A stretch of 64,000 bases of DNA from Channallabes apus (taxonomy: Eukaryota > Chordata > Actinopteri > Siluriformes > Clariidae): positions 54,089,104 to 54,153,103 of the forward strand of contig CM060107.1 of assembly GCA_030522415.1 (NCBI GenBank), read 5' to 3'. Each line of letters begins with the position of its first letter. The first letter of the stretch is position 1. Under the pieces are notes generated by a model. It made no database searches. It worked only from the letters and a program-made list of their open reading frames with translations, and had not been told where the DNA came from. Of the stretch, positions 42,665-54,624 are shown in pieces. The position numbers were made by a program, and so were the translations under genes.

Positions 42665-43890
42665 CGGGGGGGACGGCTGGGACATGACCCCCCCCCCCAA
42701 TCCGAGGGTGAGAGGTGAGAATTTGTGAGCAGCAATATGGTTTTATGCCTAGAAAGAGTACATCAGATGCAGTATTTGCTTTGAGGATGCTGATGGAGAA
42801 GTACAGAGAAGGTAATAAAGAGTTGCATTGCGTCTTTGTAGATTTAGAGAACGCGTACGACAGGGTGCTGAGAGAGGAGCTGTGGTGTTGTATGAAGAAG
42901 TCTGGAGTGGCAGAGAAGTATGTTAGAGTGGTGCAGGACATGTATGAGAGTTGTAAGACAGTGGTAAGATGTGCTGTTGGTGTGACAGAAGAGTTCAAGG
43001 TGGATGTGGGTCTGCATCAAGGATCGGCTCTAAGCCCCTTTTTGTTTGCTCTAGTGATGGACAGGATGACAGATGAGGTTAGACAGGAGTCTCCATGGAC
43101 TATGATGTTTGCAGATGACATTGTGCTTTGTAGCGAGAGCAGGGAACAGGTGGAGGAAAATTTGGAGAGGTGGAGGTACGCTCTGGAAAGCAGAGGAATG
43201 AACGTTAGCTGCAGCAAGACGGAATACATGTGTGTGAATGAGAGGGACCCAAGAGGAACAGTGAGGCTACAGTGAGCAGAGGTAAAGAAGGTGCAGGACT
43301 TTAAGTACTTAGGGTCAACGGTCGAGAGCAATGGAGAGTGTGGAAAGGCGGTGAAGAGACGAGTACAGGTAGGTTGGAATAGGTGGAGAAAAGTCTCAGG
43401 TGTGTTGTGTGATAAAAGAGTATCAGTGAGAATGAAAGGAAAGGTGTACAGGACAGTGGTGAGACCAGCGATGCTCTACGGCTTGGAGACAGTGGCACTG
43501 AAGAAAAGACAGGAGGCAGAGTTGGAGGTAGCAGAGCTGAAAATGTTGAGGTTCTCTTTGGGAGTGACAAGGATGGATAGGATCAAGAATGGGTTCATCG
43601 GAGGGACTACTCATGTTAGATGTTTTGGAGATAAAGTCAGAGAGGCCAGATTGAGGTGGTTTGGACATGTTCAGAGGCGAGAGTGTGAATATATCGGTAG
43701 AAGGATACTGAGGTTGGAACTGTCAGGCAGGAGGTCTAGAGGAAGACCAAAGAGGAGATTTATGGATGCAGTGAGAGAGGACATGAAATTACTTGGTGTG
43801 AGAGAAGAGGATGCAGAGGATAGGGTTAGATGGAGGCAGATGATTCGCTGTGGCGACCCCTGAAAGGGAACAGCCGAAAGACAAAGAAAA
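42665..43890 (+). mobile_element. RTE-type LINE, 5'-truncated
   Basis: Begins inside RT (EQQYGFMPRKSTSDAVFALR, VFVDLENAYDRV), with the catalytic MMFADDIVL, GLHQGSALSPFLFALVMD, and the C-terminal EARLRWFGHVQRRE and RSRGRPKRR typical of RTE elements. A single in-frame TGA at 43273 divides an otherwise open 380-codon frame. The 3' end reads CGCTGTGGCGACCCCTGAAA. It lies about 180 bp upstream of the TRIM copy 2 start codon and is absent from copy 1. Confidence 0.85.
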
Positions 43891-44465
43891 GACTCTCTAT
43901 TGTGAGAGTATACTCTGTATATGTATGTATACCGAATATAATTGTGTAAGTAGAAAAAAACCCTGCAAAAATTGCAATGTTTTATTTGTGACGACTTGGC
44001 ATAATGTTAACTTAACATTAACGGCCACAATTAACATATTGTTTAGCTGTACATTTACTAAATAAGCACTGTGCCTTGTCCGAACTGACACCACTGTATT
44101 TTATAATCAATATCCATTGTGTTCTAAATGTCTTAATTTTAAATACAATTTTAAACCTTTTTTTAAATTCCTTGTTTTTACTGTTGTGATTATTTTTTAT
44201 GATAGTTTTACTTTCTTTATATAAAGCAATTTGAAATACCATTGTGTATGAAATGTGCTACAGTATAAATAAACTTGCCTTGCAGTGTCATATATAATAT
44301 GACAGAGAAAAGGAAAATGGACATACTTTGAAAATAACCATAATGGCACAGTCTCCAATAATAATGATAGAAGCAAAGTTTTTCACTGTGTGGACATATC
44401 TTTATTAGTACAATTTGACTGTATTATTTGTGTCCCCTGCAAAAATTGCTGAAATTTACGTGCAT
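43891..44465. other. Gap after the RTE element; nothing recognised
   Basis: AT-rich, not present in the TRIM copy 1 flank, so it was probably inserted together with or beside the RTE element. Confidence 0.4.
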
Positions 44466-44469
44466 GAAT

Positions 44470-44760
44470 AGTACTGTATAGTACACAACATGCTTTGTTC
44501 AAATATATTTCATAATAAACCAAAAAATCTCATATAAGTAATAGTTTTTTATGAAATTTGAAAACTCTTATTTTACATTCACATAATATTAGTAAAAGCA
44601 GCTAAAATATTATTCATCCAGTTAAGAATTTAAATAGTAATTAATAACTTTATTGGTATTATGACTATATTATTGTCTGTCACTGTTTAACTGTAGTGAA
44701 GGACTTTAAGCTCCATATTCTGTCTGAATAGAGTTATTCTAATGATAACGTTCTAACGAT
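44470..44760. repeat. Distal 5' flank of the TRIM duplication
   Basis: Aligns with 1650-1940: shared CTGTCACTGTTTAACTGTAG, CTCCATATTCTGTCTGAATA and GAGTTATTCTAATGAT. Marks the far end of the duplicated unit. Confidence 0.75.
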
Positions 44761-44879
44761 CTTCACATTTTAAGAATTGAGGATCTTCACATTGAATTTA
44801 ATAAGATTAATAACTTTAATACACATTACAGCACATACTTACACTTACAGTCACGGTACATGGAACTTAGCTTCACCAT

Positions 44880-45010
44880 CCTCATTTAAAGCTCCACCCA
44901 CTCACTCTGTTACACTACAGTATAAATACAGAACCTGAAAGTTCTTCCAGAGTAAAGAAAACTGATCTCTGTGTTCTCTCTCTCTCTCTCAAAGACACAA
45001 ACACTCAGAC
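44880..45010 (+). promoter_or_regulatory. Candidate TATA promoter and short first exon of an unknown gene
   Basis: TATAAATA at about 44931, followed within 100 bases by an exon-like stretch ending AAAGA|GTAAGA, and an acceptor-like TTCTTCACAG near 45150. No coding exon follows before a dispersed repeat begins at 45185, so it may be an orphaned promoter. Confidence 0.25.
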
Positions 45011-45184
45011 AGAAGGAAAGAGTAAGATGCATTCTCGATTAAAATGTTACAATTTTCTAGATTTGTTTAGTAATAAACCACCACTTTCCCAATAAAACCA
45101 GAATTCACACTTGTGACCATATTTTCTCTTCTAAATGTTGTTTTCTTCACAGATTCACAGTTTGTTCAGAGAAACTGGCAGCGC

Positions 45185-45480
45185 TGTGATCTAAAGACAT
45201 TGAGGATGTAAAATTCTAGAGGGATGTTTGATATCTCAAACGGGTCAGCCGTGACGATGCCTTAAACTTACACCGAAAACTGATTAATAACTTTCTGTGT
45301 GGCCTTATATTGTGACATCACGTTCAGTGACATCACGTTCAGTGACATCATAATGTGAACTCTATTTTCCAGCATCTGCTGCCTTACACACGTACACATC
45401 ACAAATGTTAACAAACATCTCTCTGTCACACACGTACACACACATGCACACAGACAGACACACGCATGCACACACATTAC
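45185..45480 (+). repeat. Dispersed repeat with TGACATCA words, copy 2
   Basis: Aligns with the reverse complement of 23700-23930. It carries tandem copies of a 15-base unit reading GTGACATCACGTTCA. Confidence 0.65.
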
Positions 45481-46160
45481 AAATGTTAACACTCACACAG
45501 ACACAGACATGGACACACACACACACATGTTACACACATGACAAATGTGAAGACTCGCACACTCATATCACACACATACACATCACAAATATGCACTGAT
45601 GCAGACAAACACACACACACACACACACACACTAACAAGTCACGTCTCACATACGCATAACACCAACATATACTAACACACACACCACAAATGTATGGAA
45701 GCAAATCAGTCTCGTAAATAATTCACACAAAAGACAAGATGCACACGTGCGTATCCCAATTCACATGCATGAGAAAAAACTATATATTCACAAAAAAAAA
45801 GCAACACATTCATGTATAAAGCATTCATAATATACATTACACAAATACAAAACACAATTCACAGATGTACAACTGTGTAAAATGTACGAGTGTATCATGG
45901 ACTGTTCATGTGAAAATCGACTTACGTGTGTGAATGTCCCTGGATTTGTGTGTGTGTGTGTGTGGTCTCCAACGTGCCAAAGTCACAAAAATATGTCACT
46001 CGTGCTCTTTAACCAATCAGATGCGACCTCACCATTCAACCAATCACAGCCCTCCAGCAGCGCTCGAGGAGCTCAGCTTTACACACCTGCTGCACAATAA
46101 AGAGTTAATTACAGCGGAAATGTACTTTTACCGACTCAAACCAAGAACAGGATTCACGTC
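45481..46160. other. CA-rich low-complexity stretch
   Basis: Irregular ACAC/CACA-rich DNA to about 45700, a (GT) run near 45948, then unassigned sequence. The ORFs here are low-complexity artefacts. Confidence 0.5.
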
Positions 46161-46164
46161 TAAG

Positions 46165-46746
46165 TTATTACTTTATTTCAAGTTCAAGTAGGCTTTGTCA
46201 CTTCAACCATATACAGTTAGTACACAGTGAAACGAAACAACGTTCCTCCAGGACCAAGGTGCTACATGCAACATAAATTTACAACATAAATTAACAGAAA
46301 AAACTAAACTAGCTAACTAAAGAGGCCTAGTTAGCTGGCTAGCAGAGACAAGACAGATAGAATGTTGTCTGTTTAAAAAAAAACCCTGTAGAAAAAGTCT
46401 TCTTTAGATAGTTACTTTTTGTTTTTTCAACAGACAACAGACAACAAAGTATATGTGCAAATGTGCAAACAAAAGCAACAAAGCGACAAAAACACAACGT
46501 AACATAATAAGGTGTTGTGGTGATGATTTGAGGTAGTGGAGAAACAGTAAACATTCCTCAGTGTAGCAGCAAAAATTAGGAAGTAAAGAAGTTAGTGCAA
46601 AAGTAGTCCAGTAATATTGTGCAAAAGAGCATTTACAGGTTGGTATGTATGATAGTTTGGTTGTGTAGGTCAGTGTGTTTGCGCTTGTTTTGATTAGTCA
46701 GTCCAGTCTCAATGATTTGAGCTAGTTGAGTTAAGCTGAGTGATAA

Positions 46747-46805
<59 letters not shown>

Positions 46806-48405
46806 GCGTGTGTGTGTGTGTGTGTGTTTATCAGTCCAGTCCCTTTTTGTTGAGGAGACGGATGGCTTGTGGAAAAAAGCTGTTGCACAGTCTGGATGTG
46901 TGTGCCCGAATGCTTCGGTACCTTTTTCCAGATGACAGGAGTGTGAAGTCTGTGTGAGAGGGGTGTGTCCGATCAGCCACAATGCTGGTGGCTTTGCCGA
47001 TGCAGTGTGTGGTGTAGATGTCCTCAATAGAGGGGAGAGAGACCTCGATAATCTTCTCTGCTGTCTTCACTATCCGCTGTAGGGTCTTGCGGTCCGATAT
47101 GGCACAATTCCCAAACCAGACAGTGATGCAGCCGCTCAGGATGCTCTCGATAGTTCCTCTATAGAAGGTGGTCAGGATCCGTGGTGGAAGCTGGGCTTTT
47201 CTCAGTCTTCTCAGAAAGAATAGACGCTGTTGGGCTTTCTTGTGAAGGGAGCTGTTGTTGAGGGACCAGCTGAGGTCCTTCTCCAGGTGGACGCCCAGGA
47301 ATTTGGTGCTGTCGACGATCTCCACAGATGAGCCGTCGATGCTCAGCGGAGAATGGTCGTCTCGTGTCCTCCTAAAGTCAACAACCATCTCCTTTGTCTT
47401 GTCAACATTTAGAGACAGGTTGTTGTCTTTACACCAGTCCGTTAGCTTCTGCACTTCCTCTCTGTATGCTGACTCGTCGTTCTTGCTAATGAGAGCCACC
47501 ACGGTCGTGTCATCAGCCAACTTAATGATGTGATTTGAACTGTGTGTTGCTGAGTCAGCAGTGAGTCAGCAGTGTGAACAGCAGGGGACAGAGCACACAG
47601 CCTTGTGGAGCCCCAGTGCTCAGTGTGGTGGTGCTGGAGGTGCAGTTCTCGATCCGTACTGACTGAGGCCTTCCGGTCAGAAAGTCCAGGATCCAGTTGC
47701 AAAGGGAGGTGTTCAGGCCCAACAGGCTTAGCTTCCTGATCAGTTGTTGGGGGATGATAGTGTTGAATGCTGAGCCGAAATCTATGTACAGCATTCAAAC
47801 GTATGTGTCCTTCTTGTCCAAGTGTGTGATGGCAAGATGGAGTGCAGTGGAGATGGTGTCGTCGGTTGAGCGGTTAGGACGGTACGCAAATTGCAGTGGG
47901 TCCAGTGAGGGGGGCAGCAGGGTCTTGATGTGTCTCATGACGAGCCGCTCGAAGCACTTCATGATGGTGGGTGTAAGTGCAACGGGACGGTAGTCATTGA
48001 GACAGGACACAGAAGACTTCTTGGGCACGGGAACGATGGTGGTGGTCTTGAAGCATGTGGGAACGACGGCGCTGCTCAGAGAGATCTTGAAGATGTCGGT
48101 GAGAACATCTGACAGCTGTTCTGCTCATTCTCTGAGCACCCTGCCTGGGATGTTGTCTGTCCAGCAGCTTTACGTGGGTTGACTCTGCATAGAGTTTTCC
48201 TCACATCAGCTGTAGTGAGACACAGCACTTGGTCGTTCGGAGGAGGGGTGGTCTTCCTCGCTGCCACATCATTCTGCCTGTCGAACCGAGAGTAGAAGTT
48301 GTTCAACGCATCTGGGAGGGAGCCATCACCGTAACAAGCAGGTAATGTCGTCCTGTAGTGTGTGATGGCTTGTAAGCCCTGCCACATGCGCCGTTTATGT
48401 TTCAT
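46165..48405 (-). mobile_element. Rex/CR1-like LINE, 5'-truncated
   Basis: The 3' end at left carries CAAGTAGGCTTTGTCACTTC. Minus-strand RT pieces: 48076-48405, 47795-48028 ([35 protein letters not shown]), 47555-47794 ([28 protein letters not shown]) and 46831-47520 (LADDTTVVALI, TKFLGVHLEKDLSW, SGCITVWFGN). Frameshifts separate them and the endonuclease is missing. Same general clade as 17495-19190 but a distinct family. Confidence 0.85.
46749..46829. repeat. (GT)n microsatellite
   Basis: About 40 GT units with a few GC interruptions, inside the 3' part of the LINE. Confidence 0.95.
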
Positions 48406-48772
48406 TAATGAACTTCGCCGACAATAACACAGTTAACCAGATTATCATCTTTATAAACACTTCACCCTCATTACATGTTTGTCAATCAAGACAATCAGAG
48501 TTTTTAATTTGGAGCGAAGTGATAGAGATGAACAGGTGAGCTCGAGCCGGTGAATTAGGTGGGAAAACGGAAGCAGTGGACTGGAGTGTGGAATGGAGTC
48601 ACAGGAGATCATGGCTTGGCTCGAGACGTGGGCGTGACCTGGCATACCGTGACAACTTCAGCCTCTTCTGAAAGTCAGCACTTCCTTGATGAGGCTCAAC
48701 TCGACATCGTAAGAAAACTGTGGAAGTGTAAACGTGGCCATATCTTCACACATTCAGGGTTTGACTCATCTG
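48406..48772. other. Gap; nothing recognised
   Basis: Between the LINE and the MITE there is a mixed-composition stretch with no supported feature. Confidence 0.45.
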
Positions 48773-48979
48773 ACCACTCAAAAAAAATTACTCGTTGAAT
48801 GAACTTAATTAAATCATGGAAATAATTTCCACGTTATTTAATGGCTTTCTTTCAGTATTAAGCAATTTTGTTGGCCCAACTTAATGTTCTTAGGTTCAGT
48901 CAAATAATTTTTTATTAGGTTCATTTAACTTATTTACTGTACTACAGCTGCGTCCAACATAATTTAATATACTGTTAAC
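48773..48979. mobile_element. CACTCAAA MITE, copy 2, left part
   Basis: Aligns with the reverse complement of 26400-26616 (AAGCAATTTTGTTGGCCCAA, TTCATTTAACTTATTTACT). Interrupted at 48979 by a gypsy element; the rest resumes at 55674. Confidence 0.75.
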
Positions 48980-49128
48980 TGTCGTGTATCACGTGCAATA
49001 CGTGTGATGTCATTACGTACAGTATATGATGGCGGAGAAGGTAATAAACTGAAGTGTGCAAATGGAGTGTCTCGTGTCTGATTACTGTAAATTCATCGTC
49101 TTTAGTCAGGATAAGCAAAGACACAACA
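48980..49128 (+). repeat. Gypsy-1 5' LTR
   Basis: Starts TGTCGTGTATCACG and ends GACACAACA, 149 bp. The sequence after it (ATGGCGACGAGGACAG) is in the place of a primer-binding site. Confidence 0.8.
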
Positions 49129-49199
49129 ATGGCGACGAGGACAGTTAGTAGATATTAGAAACTTAAATGTGAGTGAGAGCAAATCTAAACTCGAAGGAT

Positions 49200-49860
49200 G
49201 GACCCCACCCCAACTGTGCCGAAATTCGACTGCTACAGTGATCCGGCAATTTCACACGCTGGGCAAGATGGCTGTCAGCGTTTGAATTGTTCGCGGATGG
49301 AAAAGGATTACTATTAGGACAAAATGCAAATGATGACACTAAACAATGGAGAAGGGCACTATTACCCCATCACGCTGGCACAGACGTGCAGGATATATTT
49401 TCGACGCTGGAAAACACCGGGACTGTAACAGAATACGATGCAGCGGTAGCTGCTCTGAATTCTTACTTCGTTCGCCGAGTTACTGTAATACCGCGTTGGC
49501 AAGACAGTCCTTTTATCAAATCACACAAAATACAGGTGAGACTATACAACAATTTGTAACACGACTCAGACAAGCTGCTAAAGCCTGTGGGTTTGGTGTG
49601 GACAGAGATAACCAGCTGTGTGATTCTGTTTTAAGCAAATGTGGTTCAGATTACGTAAAGAGAAAATTATTAGCGGAAGGAACTGAACTAACACTAACGC
49701 GTACACTTGAAATTGCTATGCAATGGGAATGTGTGGAGTTACAAATGTCTGCAATGCATATCAGTCAGCCTGGAAATGGGAAAGAAGCAGTACATCAAGT
49801 TGTAAAGAAAAGAGGAAATTACAGAAAAACAGTCACAAGACATCCAGGAGAATAAAATGA
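49200..49860 (+). pseudogene. Gypsy-1 gag
   Basis: Starts MDPTPTVPKFDCYSDP, then a frameshift leads to the capsid-like part (ELFADGKGLLL, QFVTRLRQAAKACGFGVD, LLAEGTELTLTRTLEIA). A nucleocapsid-like CYRCGRQDHLAKD motif follows just after 49860, lacking the last cysteine of the expected zinc knuckle. At least two frameshifts. Structural protein of retroelement particles, not functional here. Confidence 0.75.
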
Positions 49861-50707
49861 GAAACTATGTTACAGATGCGGACGACAGGATCATCTTGCC
49901 AAAGACCCAACCTATCCAGCAAAGGGCCAACAATGCCGAAAATGCAGAGGTACTACTGTAACCACTTTGCCAAAATGTGTAAAACCAAAAATGTGACTAG
50001 GCAGACAGCTAAATATGCCGGTGGAGAAACGAGCAAAGCTCATGAAGATCAATACGCATTTGTGGTGAAAGACTGTAACCCAAACAAGTACACATTTACT
50101 GTTGGTGGAGTTGGATTAGACATGTTGATTCTGGGGCAACAAGCAATATTATAGACGAAGAGACATGGGAAAGCAAAAGAATTGTGTGTCATTCATACAA
50201 ATCTGACAAAAACTATATGCATACGCCTGTAAAGAACCTCTATTCATAAAAGGAGCTTTCACATGTGAGATAAAATGCGGAAAACATAGCACAGAGGCTG
50301 AATTTGTGGTAATCAAAGGAAAAGGAGAGTCCCTATTGGGTAAAGAGACAGCAATAAAACTTGGAGCACTGAGAATTGGGCTCAACATAGCAACAATCAA
50401 TGATATGACAAACCAAATTCAGGAGCAATACCCAGCTCTGTTCAGAGGTGTTGGAAAACTCAACACTAAACAAATTGGTTTATACATTGATGAGACAGTG
50501 ACTCCAATAGCTCAACCAATACGGCAAATTCCATTCCATCTGAGAGAAGCAATAGAATGGAAAATTCAGCAGCTTCTAGAATTGGACATTATTGAACCAG
50601 TGACTACTGCCACCCCATGGGTGAACCCGGTAGTGATTGTTCCAAAACCTGACAAAGACATTAGATTATATTTGGATATGAGGCAAGCAAATAAAGCAAT
50701 AATCAAT

Positions 50708-51497
50708 TAAATTCAATTTTATTTGTATAGCGCTTTTAACAATTGACATTGTCTCAAAACAGCTTTACACAATCAAAAGAATTATTTAAGTTTGCATGGA
50801 ATGTGAATGTGTATGAATCAAAATGTTCAGATAGTCCCTGGTGAGCAAGCCGAGGGCAACAGTGGCAAGGAAAAAAAACCCTGAGATGGTAATAGGAAGA
50901 AATCTTGAGAGGAACCAGACTCAACAGGAAACCCATTCTCATCTGGGTGAAACAGATAGCAGGAAATGATCTGCATTTATACAGTGTTAGGTGGCAGGCA
51001 GTTCAGCTATAATAGTTTATATTAATTGATGTTAAAATGGAGTCCAGTAGTTATTGGAGACTCAGATAGACTTGTAGAAAGTTCCAGTCCTGAACTATCG
51101 AATTGTCAAGTCCTCAGAGAAACAGCTGACAATACCAGTCGAGGCCAGAACCATCTTCTAAGTAGATAGAATCATCCCCAGACACCAGATGCATCCCAAA
51201 GAGACACACGGGGCATCCATGCGACGAGACCTCCAGCCAGAAACGGGGCACCAGGATGGATCAGACAGGTCCGGAGGGCAGAGGGATTCTGGATCACTGG
51301 CAGCTCAGGAATGACATGGATAGCTCGACAGAGAGAGAGAGAGAAAGAGTGAAAGGGGGAGACAGGGGGAGAGAGGAAAGAGAAAGAGGGGGAGAAAGAG
51401 AAGAGGAGGAGAGATGGCAATTAGGTATGGTCACAGTCACATAATGTATAATGTGAATGTATATTTACTGTAGAGTGCAAGCAGGGACTCCGGCAGT
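50708..51497 (-). mobile_element. LINE-A 3' UTR copy inside gypsy-1 RT
   Basis: Carries only the LINE-A 3' UTR, including the CT/GA-rich stretch, from the AATAAAATTGAATT end at left to GACTCCGGCA at right. It splits the RT between NKAIIN and RYPIPTVDE. Confidence 0.9.
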
Positions 51498-51955
51498 GGC
51501 CGATATCCAATTCCAACTGTAGACGAGCTCCTGCAGAGCATGAATGGCTCCTCAGTCTTCAGCAAACTAGATCTTAAGTGGGGATACCACTATCTAGAGC
51601 TTACCCCACAGTCCAGAGGTATCACCATTTTTGCTGTACACAATGGTACATACCGATACAAGAGACTGATTTTCGGAGTGTCATCGGCCAGTGAACAGTA
51701 TCAGCATGAAGTTTCTTCAGCCCTCGCAGGAATTGAGGGAGTAGAGAATATATCAGATGATATTATTATACATGCTCCTACGCAAGAGATACATGACCAG
51801 AGACTACATGCAGTCTTAAAAATGCTTGCGAATTGCGGCTTGATGCTAAATGGAGAAAAGTGTCAATACAACATGAATAAGCTGGTGTTCATGGGAATGC
51901 TGCTCTCAGAAAAAGGGATCGGTACCACGGCTGAAAGGGTTCAGGCTGTAGTCAA

Positions 51956-52671
51956 CCAAATCACTCCTTCAGCCACTGACCGCAATCTTGGGGTAACCGT
52001 GGACAATCATCTGTCATTTTCCCCACACATCGCTAACGTTACTCGCTCTTGTAGATTTCTTCTTTACAACATCAGAAGAATTCGCCCATTTCGTTCTTCA
52101 CAGGCTACTCAGGTGCTTGTTCAGTCCCTTGTTATTTCAAGACTGGACTACTGCAACTCACTACTGGCAGGCCTGCCTCTGTCCACGATTCGTCCTCTGC
52201 AACTGATCCAGAATGCAGCAGCACGTCTCGTTTTTAACCTCTCCAAGTTCTCCCACACCACCCCACTCCTCCGCTCCCTGCACTGGCTTCCTGTAGCTGC
52301 CCGCATCAAATTCAAAACGCTGATGCTTGCCTACAAAGCTAAAAATGGCCCAGCACCCACTTACCTCTCTGCTCTAATCACACCACGCACTGCACCACGT
52401 TCCCTCCGATCCTCCAGCACTGCTCGCCTCATCCCACCATCTCTCAGGGATCGAGGGCGGCATTCATCCAGGCTCTTTTCTGTCCACCCCCACCCCCCCC
52501 TCCCAAAAAAAAATCCCTCTTCCCAGTTGTGTTGGACTAATGGCACTTAGTTATTAACCTAGTTAACCCAGTGTAAGTATGTATCCAGTGGTGTAAACTT
52601 TAAAGCACTTTTTGTAAGTCGCTCTGGATAAGAGCATCTGCCAAATGCCTAAATGTAAATGTAAATGTAAA
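51956..52671 (+). mobile_element. LINE-B: 5'-truncated L2-type LINE inside gypsy-1 RT
   Basis: Encodes the RT C-terminus (NLGVTVDNHLSF, SRLDYCNSLLAGLPL, RSLHWLPVAARIKFKTL) and ends with AAATGTAAATGTAAATG. Flanked by TGTAGTCAA (51947-51955 and 52672-52680), a clear target duplication. Its 3' end is shared with the SINE at 6490-6687. Confidence 0.9.
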
Positions 52672-54624
52672 TGTAGTCAATGCGAGAGAACCAGAGACTG
52701 CATCGGAAGTACGAAGTTTCCTGGGATTAGTAGGATATAGCAGCCGCTGTATCCCACAATTTGCCTCCGTTACGGAACCACTAAGGAGGCTGACCAAGAA
52801 AGACACTTAATTCGAGTTTGGTTCTGAACAGAGACTAGCATTCCAAACTTTAAAGCAAAAACTAGCTGAAGCAGGAACTCTCGCGTACTTTGACAAAAAG
52901 GCATTGACTAAGGTTATTGCAGATGCCAGCCCAGTAGGCATTGGGGCGGTGCTGATCCAAGAACAGAAAGGAGAGAATGTCCCCATATGTTATGTCAGTC
53001 GCAGCTTAACTGAATGTGAGCAAAGATACTGTACTCACAAACAGAGAGAGAAGCATTGTCATTGGTGTGGGCATGCGAAAGACTCCACCCATACATATAT
53101 GGACAAAAGTTTGATTTAATCACGGACCACAAACCACTGGAAGCGATATACAGTATGGCCTGCGATCAAAACCATGTGCTCGCATCGAGAGGTGGGTGCT
53201 AAGATTACAACCATATGACTTTCGTATTGTTTACATTCCTGGCAAACAAAATATAGCAGATTCACTTTCTTGCCTCATCTGTAAAAGAAAGGGACAACAA
53301 ACACACGAACACAAAGCAGAAGAATATGTCAAATTTGTGGCTGTGAATGCTACTCCAAGTGCGCTTACAACCAGAACTGTGGAAGAAGCATCAGCAGCAG
53401 ACAACGAGCTGATGAGAGTCAGACAGGCCATACAGACTGGCGATTTCAGCGAATGCAAACCGTATATCCCTATTGCTAATGAATTAAGAGTGATTGGACA
53501 GCTAGTGTTGAGGGGTATACGCATTGTAATACCACAGACACTCAGTGCGAGAACTTTAAACCTAGCCCATGAAGGTCATCTGGGCATAGTGGGCACCAAA
53601 CAGAACCTCAGAAGTAAGGTCTGGTGGCCTGCTATGGACAAGGATGCAGAGAGGCACGTAAGATCATGTCACGGATGTCAATTAGTTACAGTATGAGACC
53701 AGATAAACCAGAACCTCTGAGAATGACACAGTTACCGAAAATGCCTTGGCAGGATCTAGCTCCTGATTTACTAGGCCCACTGCCAACTGGAGAATCCATA
53801 ATGGTGGTAGTTCACTATTACAGTCGCTTTTATGAATACCGAATACTCAAGTCCACTACAGCCGATAAAGTCATTGATTGTCTGGAAGAGGTTTTTAGTC
53901 ATCATGGACTACCCTGCACCCTCCGATCAGATTGCGGACCACAGTTTATGTCTACCCAGTTCCGAAAATTCTGTGAAACCAACGGTATCCGGCATGTAAA
54001 GACCACACCCAGGTGGGCACAGGCTAATGGTGAGGTAGAAAGGCAGAAGGCATCAATACTGAAGCGCATAAGAATCGCTCAGGCAGAAGGTTTAGACTGG
54101 AGAAAGGAACTCCGCAAATATGTGGCAATGTACAGAGCTATTGACCACAACACTACAGGGAAAAGTCCGGCAGAGCTACTTTTCAATCGGAAAATCAGAG
54201 GAAAACTACATGATTTTATCATGCCACGCAACGATCAAGAGATAAGGGATCGTGATGCTGAACAAAAAGAAAAAAACAAGTTATATGCCGATCACCGCCG
54301 TGGTGCAAAATACTCACAACTAGAAGTTGGAGACCAAGTTTTAGTGAGACAGGAAAAGACAGACAAATTAACAACCTCATTCAGCCCAGTCCCGTTCGCT
54401 GTTGTGTCCAGAGAATGAAATTCTGTGACAATTGAAGACCCAGGTGGAACACAATATACAGTAGAAGGAATACCACATTCAGGAAGGAATTCCTCAGTAA
54501 GAACACTATGGACAATCCAGTGGCAAACAAACCCGAAATAGAAACGGAACCAACCGAACTTGTGATGGACAAAATTGAGAAATTGATGCCTTACAGAAAG
54601 CCAAACCCGAAGGCACCACTAGAT

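Larger units (their letters stand above)
50120..54590 (+). pseudogene. Gypsy-1 pol (protease, RT, RNase H, integrase), interrupted
   Basis: Protease DSGATSNIIDEETW (near 50128) keeps the DSGA active site, though frames change around it. RT: 50306-50705 (QIPFHLREAIEWKIQ, PWVNPVVIVPKPDKDIRL, DMRQANKAIIN), then a LINE-A insertion, then 51500-51955 (RYPIPTVDELL, SKLDLKWGYH, VENISDDIII). After a LINE-B insertion, RNase H (52681-53110: RSFLGLVGYS, TKVIADASPVGIGAVL) contains a stop and a damaged end. Integrase: zinc part (about 53560-53696, HEGHLG...SCHGCQLV) and core (53730-54420) with LAPDLLGPLP, LRSDCGPQF and GEVERQKAS, which hold the three catalytic acids. A stop near 53695 separates them. Confidence 0.85.

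Noticed and set aside
45268..45704. CRISPR-like or satellite array
   Set aside because: Irregular CA-rich DNA without regular spacers; only the short 15-base tandem unit is real.
46731..47027. ORFs made of repeated Val/Cys or His/Thr codons
   Set aside because: They are translations of a GT/CA microsatellite within a LINE, not proteins.
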